DNA of 64,000 nt, from the NCBI RefSeq assembly GCF_965638725.1, contig NC_134962.1:7819501-7883500 (forward strand). Reading direction: 5' to 3'. A program made the translations under genes and the position numbers. This document shows, one piece after another, positions 12,201 to 21,017 of this stretch; the first letter of the stretch is position 1, and every line of letters starts with the position of its first letter. This DNA is from Aptenodytes patagonicus. Taxonomy: Eukaryota > Chordata > Aves > Sphenisciformes > Spheniscidae. The notes under the pieces are model-generated. The model did no database searches. It saw nothing but the letters and a program-made list of their open reading frames with translations, and had not been told where the DNA came from.

Positions 12201-12683
12201 CCTCATTGTAGCATACCTGTCTTTCCTGGAAATCCTCTGGTTTACGGGTAACTTTTTGTCTTGCAGCAAGATCCACAGCCTCTCTGACTTCTCTTGCAAG
12301 GAGAGGACAGAGACCTGAGTACCCAGATGACCTGAGCTGCTTTATCTGTGCTAGCACCTCTCCTGCCTTCACTTAGCATGAGAACCTTTGGCTCTCTCTG
12401 AGGGTTACTGTGCACTTTCTGATTAAAAGACTCATGGCAGTAACTGATTTTTGTCAGAATTTAATGGCTGCCAACACTAACAGTGAAGGGAATTTTGCCT
12501 TCTCAGACGGTGCCCTTTTCATAAATAGGTGGTTAGTCAGCCAGATAGGGTAAGAGCAGTCCACCCACCAAAAACTTGTTATTCCTCAGCTCCCTGCATT
12601 TTTTATTCCGTCATTTCAAAGTGCAAATTCTGAAGGAAGACTGAACTACTCAGCCACCTCTGCATTGTGGTATGACCACCACA

Positions 12684-12706
12684 GCCCCCCACCCCCCCAC
12701 CCCCCG
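12684..12706. repeat. C-tract (C6-A-C7-A-C6)
   Basis: Three C runs separated by single A residues. The minus strand could form a G-quadruplex and the plus strand an i-motif. It sits about 460 bp upstream of the CYP24A1 TATA box. Confidence 0.85.
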
Positions 12707-12755
12707 CTTCATGCGGATGCACCCTGGCCGCCTCACCCCCCTAAAAAGCGGAATT

Positions 12756-12775
12756 AAAAAAAAAAAAAAAAAAAA
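12756..12775. repeat. A20 homopolymer
   Basis: Twenty consecutive A at the upstream edge of the CYP24A1 CpG island. It could be the tail of an old retroposed element or a nucleosome-excluding tract. No element body is recognisable upstream. Confidence 0.85.
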
Positions 12776-12899
12776 TAGAAATTGCTTTATGAGGCCGTCG
12801 GCACGAACGCCAGGCAGCTTCACCAGGGAGCGGGTGCCGCTACCTGCCGCGCTGGCCGCCGCCTGCTCCCGCTCGTCCCCGGGGGTCCGGAGCCGCGGC

Positions 12900-12968
12900 A
12901 GCCCCCGGGAAGCTCCGCGGGCGGCGGGGCCGGGGCCGCCGGGAGCCCCCGGGAAGCTCCGCGGGCGG
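12900..12968. repeat. 25-bp direct repeat, 44-bp period
   Basis: The 25 bases at 12900-12924 recur exactly at 12944-12968. Each copy starts AGCCCCCGGGAAGCTCC and ends in a GGGCGG box. This is a local duplication within the promoter that doubles a GC box. Confidence 0.9.
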
Positions 12969-12999
12969 AGGCGCGGACGGTGCTGGCGCGCTGCCCTCC

Positions 13000-13026
13000 T
13001 GCCTCGCCTGAACCCTCTCATGAACC
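13000..13026 (-). promoter_or_regulatory. CYP24A1: Candidate proximal VDRE cluster
   Basis: The minus strand carries GGTTCA (13026-13021), a 6-bp gap, GGTTCA (13014-13009), a 3-bp gap, then GAGGCA (13005-13000). GGTTCA is the 5' half-site of the rat Cyp24a1 distal VDRE, also antisense to the gene. The cluster lies about 120-145 bp upstream of the TATA box, close to where mammalian VDREs are. The DR3 partner hexamer is a poor match, so this could act as a DR6 or a degenerate DR3. Confidence 0.45.
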
Positions 13027-13045
13027 GCTTGCCCCGCAGCCTCCC

Positions 13046-13070
13046 CGGGCCGGGCCGGGCCGGGCCGGGC
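13046..13070. repeat. (CGGGC)5 tandem repeat
   Basis: Five perfect copies of CGGGC, giving five GGG runs with CC loops, a potential G-quadruplex on the plus strand. It lies between the half-site cluster and the CCAAT box. Confidence 0.9.
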
Positions 13071-13104
13071 CAGCCGGCCCCACCTCACCCCACCCAGGGC
13101 TCCC

Positions 13105-13109
13105 ATTGG
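13105..13109 (-). promoter_or_regulatory. CYP24A1: Inverted CCAAT box (NF-Y)
   Basis: ATTGG within CCCATTGGCCCC, 35 bp upstream of the TATA box. This is a typical NF-Y position in a TATA promoter. Confidence 0.6.
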
Positions 13110-13143
13110 CCCCCGATGAAAGTCCAGCGAGCCTCCCGGCTGC

Positions 13144-13153
13144 TATATATATA
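13144..13153 (+). promoter_or_regulatory. CYP24A1: TATA box
   Basis: TATATATATA, followed by a second AT-rich stretch to 13160, in an otherwise very GC-rich promoter. Transcription would be expected to start near 13170-13180, only about 10-15 nt before the first in-frame ATG at 13187. Confidence 0.7.
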
Positions 13154-13186
13154 CATATATGCGGATGGGTGTCTGCCACCGCGGCT

Positions 13187-13444
13187 ATGGGAGGCTGCAG
13201 CATCTTCCTCCGGCACCCCGCCCTCACCTGCGGCCGCGCCGCGATGCGCCCCGCCGGGCGCGGAGCCCCCGCGCAGCGGCTCTTCGCCTCCTCCCTCAGC
13301 GCCCTGCGGCCGGCGGCCACCCCCCCTCCGCGGGGCCGCGGGCACCCCCTGGCCGCCCTGCCCGGCCCCCCCAGCTGGCCGCTGATGGGCAGCCTGCCCG
13401 ACGTCCTCTGGAAGGGGGGGCTCAAGAGGCAGCATGAGACGCTG
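13187..13444 (+). CDS. CYP24A1: CYP24A1 exon 1 (residues 1-86)
   Basis: Holds the mitochondrial presequence, rich in Arg and Ala with almost no acidic residues, then the conserved [13 protein letters not shown] entry and the [11 protein letters not shown] helix. Donor GTGAGG at 13445, phase 0. Intron 1 is only 94 bp and contains an 11-G run (13510-13520). Confidence 0.93.
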
Positions 13445-16400
13445 GTGAGGCGGGCGGAGGGATGGGGATGCTGCGGCGGGGGGAGCAGGGGAGCGCCTCG
13501 CACTCACCCGGGGGGGGGGGTCTCTTCTGCGCCCCCAGGCTGAGTACCACAGGAGGTTTGGCAAGATTTTCCGCATGAAGCTGGGGGCTTTCGACTCGGT
13601 GCACATCGCAGCCCCCTGCCTCCTGGAAGCCCTGTACCGCCGGGAGAGCGCCTGCCCCCAGCGCCTGGAGATCAAGCCCTGGAAAGCCTATCGGGACTAT
13701 CGCGACGAGGGCTACGGGCTGCTGATCCTGTAAGTGGCACCCACAGCACCCGGGCGGCCCTGGGGAGGTGCGGGGAAGTGCAGGGAGCGCCGGCTGCTCC
13801 CTGCGGTGGGGGGGGAGCCGGTGCGGGCGAGGGCGGTTTCCGAGGTGCCCGGGGGATGCTGCGGCGGGCGGCCGCCGCCAGCCGACCTGCCGCGCCCGGC
13901 TCCGCGGGGACCGGGGCGCCCGCCCCGGGCTGCGCTCCCGCGGGGCGGCTGTTCTGCCGCCCGGAGCGGGTTTCATCCCCTGTCCCCCGAGAAGGGGCTG
14001 CGGCGTCAAGTTTGCGCCCGGTGGTGCGATGAAGGGGCGTCGGCGCCCGGCGATGTCTTGTTGCACATGCGGTGGGTTCGGGGTTTTTTTCGTCTTTCTT
14101 TCTGCTTTAAGCCTTCCTCTTTTCAGCCTCGCTGTTTTTAATTCAATCTAGGGAAGGAAGGGACTGGCAGAGGGTAAGAAGTGCCTTTCAAAAGAAATTA
14201 ATGAAACCCAGGGAAGTTGCGAAACTGGATACCACAATCAATGAGGTACTGCGCTTTGAGAAATTCTTTCTCTCTCCCCTCTCCCCTGGACAGCTGGGAA
14301 ATAAAAGCAGATCAAGTGATCAGGTTTACCTGGAGAGCTGTTGATCTGCTCTACAGTGGTAAAACCATGAGTTAATAGTCTGAAATCATTCAGGGAATAA
14401 GAAGTGCAAACTGGTTATCAGGGTCTGACCAAAAGTGAGACCACACAGAAACCTGTAGTTGAGATTGCCTGTCTCCACAGAACAATAAGATGATTCCATA
14501 ATGATACGGGCTCCTTCAAACAGAGTTTTTGCTTACTTTTCTTTCATTCGGTGTTTTTTGCCTTTACTGCTTCGTTCTTGTGTTCCTCCCGTCAGGGAAC
14601 ACCTCCTTCTTTAACCTCTGTGTTCCTCATTGAGTTTGAGGAGCATCTGTGACAAACAGCTTAATCTTCTTTATTGTGAAACTCCAGTATTATCCCAGCA
14701 TCAGACTGAAGCATTTCATCCCTGTGGAGGAAAGCTCAGTTCATCGAAGTACAAGCAGCAATAGCACGAGAGTCATGTAAAATCCAAACACGTGTTAACA
14801 CGGGGGGAACTGAATCTTGTTCAACAAACAGGAAACATAAGTATTCCTCTCTCATGTGAGATTGTTACCTATTTAAAAGACAGCTGAAGTGTTAAATTAA
14901 ACAGGATTTTTATTAGTTGATGTCATTTTGTTCCCTTCTTCTCTCTCTTCTCTCCACTGCTTAGGTCCTGGAGGACTTCATGCACAGAATAGATGATGTT
15001 TGTAACCACAGTGGACAAATGGAAGATGTCTATTCAGAATTCAACAAATGGTCATTTGAAAGTAAGTTGGTTTTTGCCTAAGAATGGTGTGCATTTTGTA
15101 CCTGCCATGGCATTCCAGTTAAAGTATGATCAGTGATGAATGTGTAGGCTGACTATTTCCGAGCTATCAGCTACAACATCATGGAAAGTGGGTTGCAGAA
15201 AAGCCAGGGAACTATCAGTACATGTGCAAAATTCATCAGCAGCTATACAAACTCTTCTGTCTGGTTATCTATATGGCTTGTAAAAAAATTCAAAAATAGT
15301 GACTTATAAATCCAAAACTTGTGGAATCACAGTGCATTTATCTAGAGTGGGATCAGATAGCACATGACCATTTTTGTCCATCTGATATTTGTTAATTATC
15401 AGCAGCACAAGATCAATGAAATGATCCAATAACAGTGAAGAAGTATTCATTGTAGACAAGGGTTGGAAAATCCCATTTAAAATGTTTACGTTGGGATTGG
15501 GAAGCACTGGAAAAAGTTACCAAGACAGGAGCCTCCATCTTTAGAAACCTTTCAGAGTACATTAAGGAACCATCTGTCAGGAATGACTTAGGGCTGAGGA
15601 AACTGCATCAGTGGTTCCCAACAACAGGGGTGGTCGGATATAGTGTGTAACCGAACGAGCTCTGTCAGACCTGTCTGCTCTTGGCTGGCTCATCTCAGCA
15701 ACCTGTGTACTGAGTTCCTGAAAGTGTTTTCTTTTCCACTGTCAGTGGTGATGTCTGATTTTGGAAAGGGAGAAATAGGAAGTGACAGCTTTAAAAAAAA
15801 AAAAAAAAAGGCAAGTGGAAAGAGGTGGAAACTTGTGGGGTGTGGGATGGTTCAAGTGTTTGCAAGTGGTTTCTGGCTGTGGAAAGGGTTAGGAGGCGTT
15901 GGACTAGATGGCCTCTTCAGACCCAGTTTTGCTGCGACTCAGTTCTCTTCAGTAGCTTTGCCTAATAGCTTATTTGCCAAATATGCCAGCCCTGCTTGGC
16001 AGAATGATCTGCTGCTCATGAGGGGATCAGTGGTGATGCTTATTTGTGAAGAAAGTGCTACTGTAAGGGCAGCTTAGCTAGATATACTGCTACTTGGGTC
16101 TGAGGCAAATGTGCAGAAGGTGTTTTGAAGTGCTGTTCTCACAGGTGTGAGTCATAGAACATTTTTCAGAAGGATAATCCAAGCCATTCCTTGTCAATAA
16201 ATGGTGGACACTGTGCACCCTTTTGTTTATGTCATTTAATGACAATATTGCTTAACAACAGGTATCTGCCTGGTGCTGTATGGAAAGAGGTTTGGTCTCC
16301 TACAGCAGGATGTAGAAGAAGAAAGTCTAAACTTCATCAAGGCTGTAAAAACGGTATGGAAGGGTCTTTACCGGGGGCTGTAGTGATTTTCTGCCCCTAC

Positions 16401-19400
16401 TACTATTAAGAGGATACCAGTTTAAATGGGTCACCTGAAAAAAGAAACTCAAGCTTCTGTGCTACATGTATATTGGCAGCGTTGCGCATCCAAGGTGACA
16501 CTTATATGTGCAAAGCTAGTACTGACCATCTGACTGTCCCATTTGTGAGATGCCTAAATATGTAAGGGAAAAATGCTGTGTGTGGACATCAGGGTAATCC
16601 TGGAAATATAGTTGTCAGGTTGGTTGGTTAACTTTCCTCTCCCTCTGAGACACCTGTTGTGCAACACTGCTGTTTGTTGGGTGGGACTCTTGGAGTTGTG
16701 TAGGATTATGCAAATATGCTGGATTTGGAGGTTAGTCATTCCTGTAAGCACATCTGCTGCGCATCTTGCTGCAACTTGGACTCCGGTGATATTTATCTGC
16801 CTGATTTTAGCCATCTAAAAGGTAGGCATCTAGCCTAGCCTAGTTTTTTAGCTCCATCTGTTGTCAAGGGAGAGAGAGGCACTGCCAAAGGGTGGCTTGT
16901 CCCATTGTAAAACAGGTGTGTAAAATAGATAGGATGAATCACCCACGAGAGAAGCCTCCTATCTTCCACTGGCTGTCCCTAATTTTTAGCTGGATGCAGT
17001 CTAAGTAGGTTGAGACTCATCCTTTCTGTCCAGGATGGAAAATCTGCCAGAATCTTGACTTCCTGAAAATTGCCTCACACTTTACAGTTTAATGTTGTTC
17101 ACAGATTGCAAGTAGATAGATTAAAGAAAGATTTCAAAAACTTTCTCCACGACAGATGATGGCTACTTTTGGAATGATGATGGTGACCCCCGTGGAACTT
17201 CACAAGGGTCTGAACACAAAAGTCTGGCAAGCTCATACTAAAGCATGGGATGATATATTTAAAACAGGTTATTGTTTTAAACACGATTTCTCTCCTTTCC
17301 CTTCGTCCCTGTTTCCTGCTTGGTGGAATTAACTTTCTTCATACTTGCTACTGCCCTACACTGCTGTTAATTGCTGCCTTCAGCACAGATTCAGACACCT
17401 TTGCTGCAGCTGACCACAAACCTATTCCAAGCACGGGAGCACTGTTTTCTTATGACTAACACTTAGGTCTGGTTGTGGGGCAATACCCAAACCACACTGA
17501 AGCCCCAGAAATTTGGGAGCCAGAAACGTCATGAGTCCAGTTTAATCTGTCATAAAAGTAAATAGCCAGCAAGTGCATGATCTCTTTAAAGGCAAGGTAC
17601 AGGAGTGAGAAAAGGGACCTCTCTCAAAGGGACCTCAGAGGGAGTTGTTTTCTTGAGAAACAAGAATTTTACATGCAACAAAAGCCTGTTTGCTAAAAAA
17701 AGAAATTATAGATTTTCTGAACAACCTGGAATTTAGTCATAAGCCTTAAAAACAGAAGCAATTTAAATCATAAGATCAGTTTGGCTTTTTGACAACAGTT
17801 TCTGTTTATTTAAGATGAATCAGCTTTCAACATTACAGAAATTACTCTAATCCAGATATGAAGTTGAGTTTGTATTTTTCAATATTTTGTTAGTGACAGT
17901 GATAGCTAAAGATTAAGAAAGGTTTTGGCACTTGGATGGCTGTAGCGCTGAGTGATATATTTCTCTTAGATACTTGAGTACTTAATACTTCAGGAGTTTT
18001 GCTCATGCCAGCCACACGTGCACTTATTTTATTGCTTCTTAGTTTATGGGTATTAGGAAAGACACTTTAAACCAGTTTTGTTCAGAAAAACCAGTTTGAC
18101 ACCTTCATTTGACATGAATAGCTCCTTACTAGGAACTGGTCTTAACAATTGGGATATTCATGAGAAAGGGTGGGCAAAATCCAGTCCTCTATATTTAAGA
18201 AAAAAAACCAGCATGCAGAAATTTGGCATCTATTTTTGCCTTCTCATAGTAAATCAAAGGCTTAAATTTCCCCTTGGGGGTCTGAGTGCTAAGTCTCTTT
18301 GATTTTTTAACACCTTGATCCCCTTTGAAAATCCAACCTAATAAATTTCACACACTTGTATTTCTGCTTGCTAAATATTTCACTCAACACATCACTGATT
18401 TCCTTTCCTAATTTAAGAAAGCAGAATTTCTAATAGTTTGCAGGAGCTCCTTCTATTCAGAAGTGATTTTTGTGACCGAGTTCTTCATTTAAAAAGTGAA
18501 AATACTATTATTTATTCAGTATAATGCTCGTTGCTTGAAAAAAGAGCACAGCTTGGCACCCTCTTTCAAAATCCTGCATGTAAGATGTATTTTTGCTTTT
18601 ATTTTTAAAGTGTTTTCAGTGATTTTTCCATTAATTGCCTCCTGCTCCTCCCTCCTCAGCCAAGCACTCAATTGACTGTCGACTGGAAAAGCACTCTGCC
18701 AACCCTCAGGAGGATTTCCTGTGTGACATCTATTCTGGAGGACAACTTTCCAAGAAGGAGCTGTACGCTGCCATCGCGGAGCTCCAGATTGCTGGAGTTG
18801 AAACGGTAAACCTGACTTTCCAAGAGCTTGTTAAAATTAGCATCCTTCCAACTCCCTGCTTTCTTCCATAACACCTGAGAGTGCGCTAATCCTGTAGTTG
18901 CTTCGGTGGCCTAGATGCAAGTAAATTTGTACCTGAAATCACTAGATTCTTTCTTCTGTTCATTACTCCTAGAGAACAACTCGGGTGGCTCATAATCCCT
19001 TAGGCTTACAAAATTCTGTAAGGCAGTGACCAGCCATAAATGTTGCTTTGAACTTTTGGCAACTTGTTTTTTCTGTCATCACAAATGGAGGTCTTACATT
19101 TCTTTTTGGTTTGTTTCAGACGGCCAATAGTTTACTGTGGGCTTTGTATAACCTTTCACGCAATCCACATGTTCAGCAAAAGCTTTTCCAGGAAATACAG
19201 AGTGTTTTGGCTGCTAATGAGAGTCCAAGTGCTGAGAACTTGAAGAATATGCCTTACCTAAAAGCATGTCTGAAAGAATCCATGAGGTAAAATTGTCAAA
19301 TAATTTGCAAAAAGCAAAATTATCACAAAGTTTTTTACCAGCTAGTGTGTGCGAGGGAGAAAGAATTTTCTAGTATATATAATTTTGTTCACCTTGTTGT

Positions 19401-20391
19401 TTAGGGTAAACTATGACAGGTACATGAAGAAAAATACTGGAAATCTAACGCATTTTGTTTCTTTCACTGTAGATTAACACCCTCGGTGCCATTTACCACT
19501 CGTACCATCGACACAGAAATGGTTCTGGGAGATTATGTACTGCCCAAAGGGGTAAGTCAATTAATTTAGCTATTAGAATATTTTGTCGTTAATTAACTGT
19601 CCCGTAAGCCATTGAAGTTGGTCATATTTCGGTTTCAAAATGACTTTGCCAAAGGATGAGTCCCAGGATAAGGAAAGAGGAATTCACACCAAGAATTCCC
19701 ATAAACTGAAAACCATACCTCCCTGCACTGCTGTTGGATTAGGCAAAAATATTTTGGTGTGCTATTTCAAAAAATTTTTTCAAACTTTCCAGTGATTTTC
19801 TGAGGAAACTATGACCTTTTCTGTGTTTGAATTAATCTTCAGAGAATTACATGACATCTTCTGAGGAAACTGCCTCACCTTTACTGTTGCATTATTTTTT
19901 TCCGTTAACAAGCTGATTCACTTGGTAGCTCTAAGCCAATTTGTAATGAGACTCTCTCTATTGCTTTGTTTATAGACCGTACTAATGATAAATAGCCATG
20001 CCCTGGGTTGCAATGAGGAGTACTTCAATGGCTGGACTCAATTTAAACCAGAGCGCTGGTTTCAGAAGAACGTAATAAACCCTTTTTCTCATGTTCCATT
20101 TGGCATTGGGAAGAGGATGTGCATTGGGCGCCGCGTAGCAGAGCTACAGCTTCACTTGGCCCTTTGCTGGGTAAATATTCTAAAAATGGCACTCCGTACA
20201 CAATGTTGGGTTGTTCAACATTTAACCTGATCAGAAGATCTAGAAGCCAAAGCATGCTAACTGAAATGTTTGTGTTTCAGCTCATTCGCAAATACCAAAT
20301 TGTAGCAACTGACAAGAAGCCAGTAGAAACACTCCATTCAGGAATACTGATTCCCAGCCGGGAGCTTCCCGTGGCATTTCACAGACGATAA
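13187..20391 (+). CDS. CYP24A1: 1,25-dihydroxyvitamin D3 24-hydroxylase, mitochondrial
   Basis: Inner-mitochondrial-membrane P450 that takes electrons from adrenodoxin and inactivates 25-OH- and 1,25-(OH)2-vitamin D3 by side-chain oxidation. Eleven coding exons: 13187-13444, 13539-13729, 14152-14245, 14965-15061, 16262-16353, 17156-17267, 18660-18805, 19120-19286, 19473-19551, 19976-20170, 20281-20391. Joined they give 1542 nt, 513 residues plus TAA, against 514 in human; phases agree at every junction. Visible signatures: Arg-rich presequence (about 1-50); I-helix AGVETT (326-331); ExxR E383/R386; PERW with R439; heme loop [10 protein letters not shown] with Cys461. Substrate-contact positions known in human, L129, W134, M246, A326, T330 and T395, are kept. 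Residues hit in human infantile hypercalcaemia (R159, E322, R396, L409, R439) are also kept, so the enzyme looks functional. Start choice: Met1 gives human-like length, but Met20 at 13244 is possible because the TATA box is so close. Confidence 0.98.
13539..13729 (+). CDS. CYP24A1: CYP24A1 exon 2 (residues 87-150)
   Basis: Starts [16 protein letters not shown] and includes the B-B' region [14 protein letters not shown] with L129 and W134. Acceptor CCCCCAG, donor GTAAGT; ends with two bases of the L150 codon. Confidence 0.96.
14152..14245 (+). CDS. CYP24A1: CYP24A1 exon 3 (residues 150-181)
   Basis: Encodes [19 protein letters not shown], the C-helix with the WxxxR heme-propionate motif (W155, R159). 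Acceptor ATCTAG, donor GTACTG. Confidence 0.96.
14965..15061 (+). CDS. CYP24A1: CYP24A1 exon 4 (residues 182-214)
   Basis: Encodes [12 protein letters not shown] through NKWSFE. Acceptor GCTTAG, donor GTAAGT; the Ser214 codon is split after its first base. Confidence 0.96.
15793..15809. repeat. A17 homopolymer
   Basis: Seventeen A within CYP24A1 intron 4, about 80 bp before the CR1-like remnant. Low-complexity sequence. Confidence 0.85.
15886..15935 (+). mobile_element. CR1-like LINE 3'-end remnant
   Basis: The segment contains GTTGGACTAGATGGCCTCTTCAGACC. This resembles the conserved 3' end of avian and reptilian CR1 retrotransposons, in which GTTGGACTAGATGATCT is followed by a GGTCCCTTCC-like stretch. 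Only about 50 bp are recognisable and the terminal short repeats are lost, so this is an old, truncated copy in the gene's orientation. Confidence 0.45.
16262..16353 (+). CDS. CYP24A1: CYP24A1 exon 5 (residues 214-244)
   Basis: Encodes [15 protein letters not shown] then an acidic, more variable stretch to KAVKT. Acceptor CAACAG, donor GTATGG, phase 0 at the end. Confidence 0.96.
17156..17267 (+). CDS. CYP24A1: CYP24A1 exon 6 (residues 245-282)
   Basis: Begins [17 protein letters not shown] with Met246, a known substrate contact in human, and ends WDDIFKT. Acceptor CGACAG, donor GTTATT; one base of codon 282 lies here. Confidence 0.95.
18660..18805 (+). CDS. CYP24A1: CYP24A1 exon 7 (residues 282-330)
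   Basis: Encodes [28 protein letters not shown]: the first half of the I-helix with E322, A326, G327 and T330. Acceptor CTCCTCAG, donor GTAAAC, phase 0. Confidence 0.96.
19120..19286 (+). CDS. CYP24A1: CYP24A1 exon 8 (residues 331-386)
   Basis: Begins [16 protein letters not shown] (end of I-helix, J-helix) and ends [13 protein letters not shown], the K-helix with ExxR (E383, R386). Acceptor TTTCAG, donor GTAAAA; two bases of the R386 codon lie here. Confidence 0.97.
19473..19551 (+). CDS. CYP24A1: CYP24A1 exon 9 (residues 386-412)
   Basis: Encodes [12 protein letters not shown] (beta-1 sheet with V391, T395, R396) to DYVLPKG. Acceptor TGTAG, donor GTAAGT, phase 0 at the end. Confidence 0.97.
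19976..20170 (+). CDS. CYP24A1: CYP24A1 exon 10 (residues 413-477)
   Basis: Carries FKPERW (meander, R439), the heme loop [13 protein letters not shown] with ligand Cys461, and the L-helix [11 protein letters not shown]. It is one residue shorter than human between W440 and N447. Acceptor TTATAG, donor GTAAAT, phase 0. Confidence 0.98.
20281..20391 (+). CDS. CYP24A1: CYP24A1 exon 11 (residues 478-513, stop)
   Basis: Encodes [14 protein letters not shown] and the C-terminal beta-4 loop [16 protein letters not shown], with G498 equal to human G499. Stop TAA at 20389-20391. A strong donor-like AAG/GTATGT starts directly after the stop codon. Confidence 0.97.
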   Translation, partial: LIRKYQIVATDKKPVETLHSGILIPSRELPVAFHRR

Positions 20392-20979
20392 GGTATGTGC
20401 ATAAGGGTCTCCTGAATACATGAGACTTTTCTTTGAACCTCATTTAGAATTTTCATAGAACTGCGAGTGTAAGAGAACAGATGTTTTTCTAAGCAATGTG
20501 AGATGTATTAAATGCCATCATGTTTTGTTACTTTTAACAGAAAATATTCTATGTACTACAAAAGAAGACAAATTTTGTTTGGCTTATGGCTCTGAAGTTT
20601 GCTGTCTAGTTTTAAACTCCAAGAGAGCATGTCTTCTGTGCATGATGCAGATCAGAGATGGGGAAATCAAAATGTATATACTGTTGGGGAAAATAATAAC
20701 CATTATTTTGTTATATTATAACTTCTCCACTGCATTTCTAGAAGATATTTCCTGAAAAACAGTATTTGATTTTGAGCATCAATGTACAGATTAAAAAGAA
20801 AATGCCCTAGTGAAGGAACAGTACACCAGGGTACTACAGAGTTTAGATTAGAAAACTTGATTTTAGGCAGAAGGACAAAGAAAAGAAATATCTATTTGTA
20901 AATAGTCATGCAATGTTGCAACTTATTATACATTTTTGGTTCAAAAAAATTGAATGTAAGATTTTCTCTGCTCACAAGC

Positions 20980-21017
20980 TTATACAAATAAGCTAACAAA
21001 AAAGCTTATTTGTATAA
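20980..21017 (+). repeat. Perfect 15-bp stem hairpin, 8-nt loop
   Basis: TTATACAAATAAGCT at 20980-20994 and its exact reverse complement at 21003-21017 enclose AACAAAAA. The stem is perfectly paired. Depending on which 3' acceptor is used, it is in the CYP24A1 3' UTR or in its last intron. Confidence 0.85.

Larger units (their letters stand above)
1961..12683. other. Intergenic region PFDN4-CYP24A1
   Basis: AT-rich non-coding DNA. Open frames stay near or below 115 codons and none resembles a protein family known to me. Visible items are a GC-rich hairpin (3108-3134), a perfect DR3 (4415-4429), T-rich tracts (6234-6261 and about 9445), and an exon-like minus-strand frame (12221-12372). Being upstream of CYP24A1, it is a reasonable place for distal enhancers. 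Confidence 0.7.
12780..14050 (+). promoter_or_regulatory. CYP24A1: CYP24A1 CpG island and promoter
   Basis: GC- and CpG-rich block that spans the promoter, exons 1-2 and part of intron 2. Within 200 bp of the start codon it carries, in order, two TGAACC half-sites, a (CGGGC)5 repeat, an inverted CCAAT and a TATA box. GGGCGG Sp1-type boxes lie at 12919-12924 and 12963-12968. The layout matches the inducible, TATA-containing, VDR-driven CYP24A1 promoter known from mammals. Confidence 0.8.
14246..18659 (+). other. CYP24A1: CYP24A1 introns 3-6
   Basis: Introns of 719 (14246-14964), 1200 (15062-16261), 802 (16354-17155) and 1392 bp (17268-18659), separated by exons 4-6. All begin GT and end AG. 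Apart from an A17 run and a CR1-like remnant in intron 4, I see only AT-rich unique-looking sequence. The other introns are short: 94, 422, 314, 186, 424 and 110 bp for introns 1, 2, 7, 8, 9 and 10. Confidence 0.9.

Noticed and set aside
12827..12841. Promoter DR3-like CAGGGA-GCG-GGTGCC
   Set aside because: Spacer and second hexamer resemble the rat Cyp24a1 VDRE, but the first hexamer matches at only about one position.
13018..14066. Long minus-strand frames antisense to CYP24A1 exons 1-2
   Set aside because: Shadow frames produced by high GC opposite well-supported coding exons.
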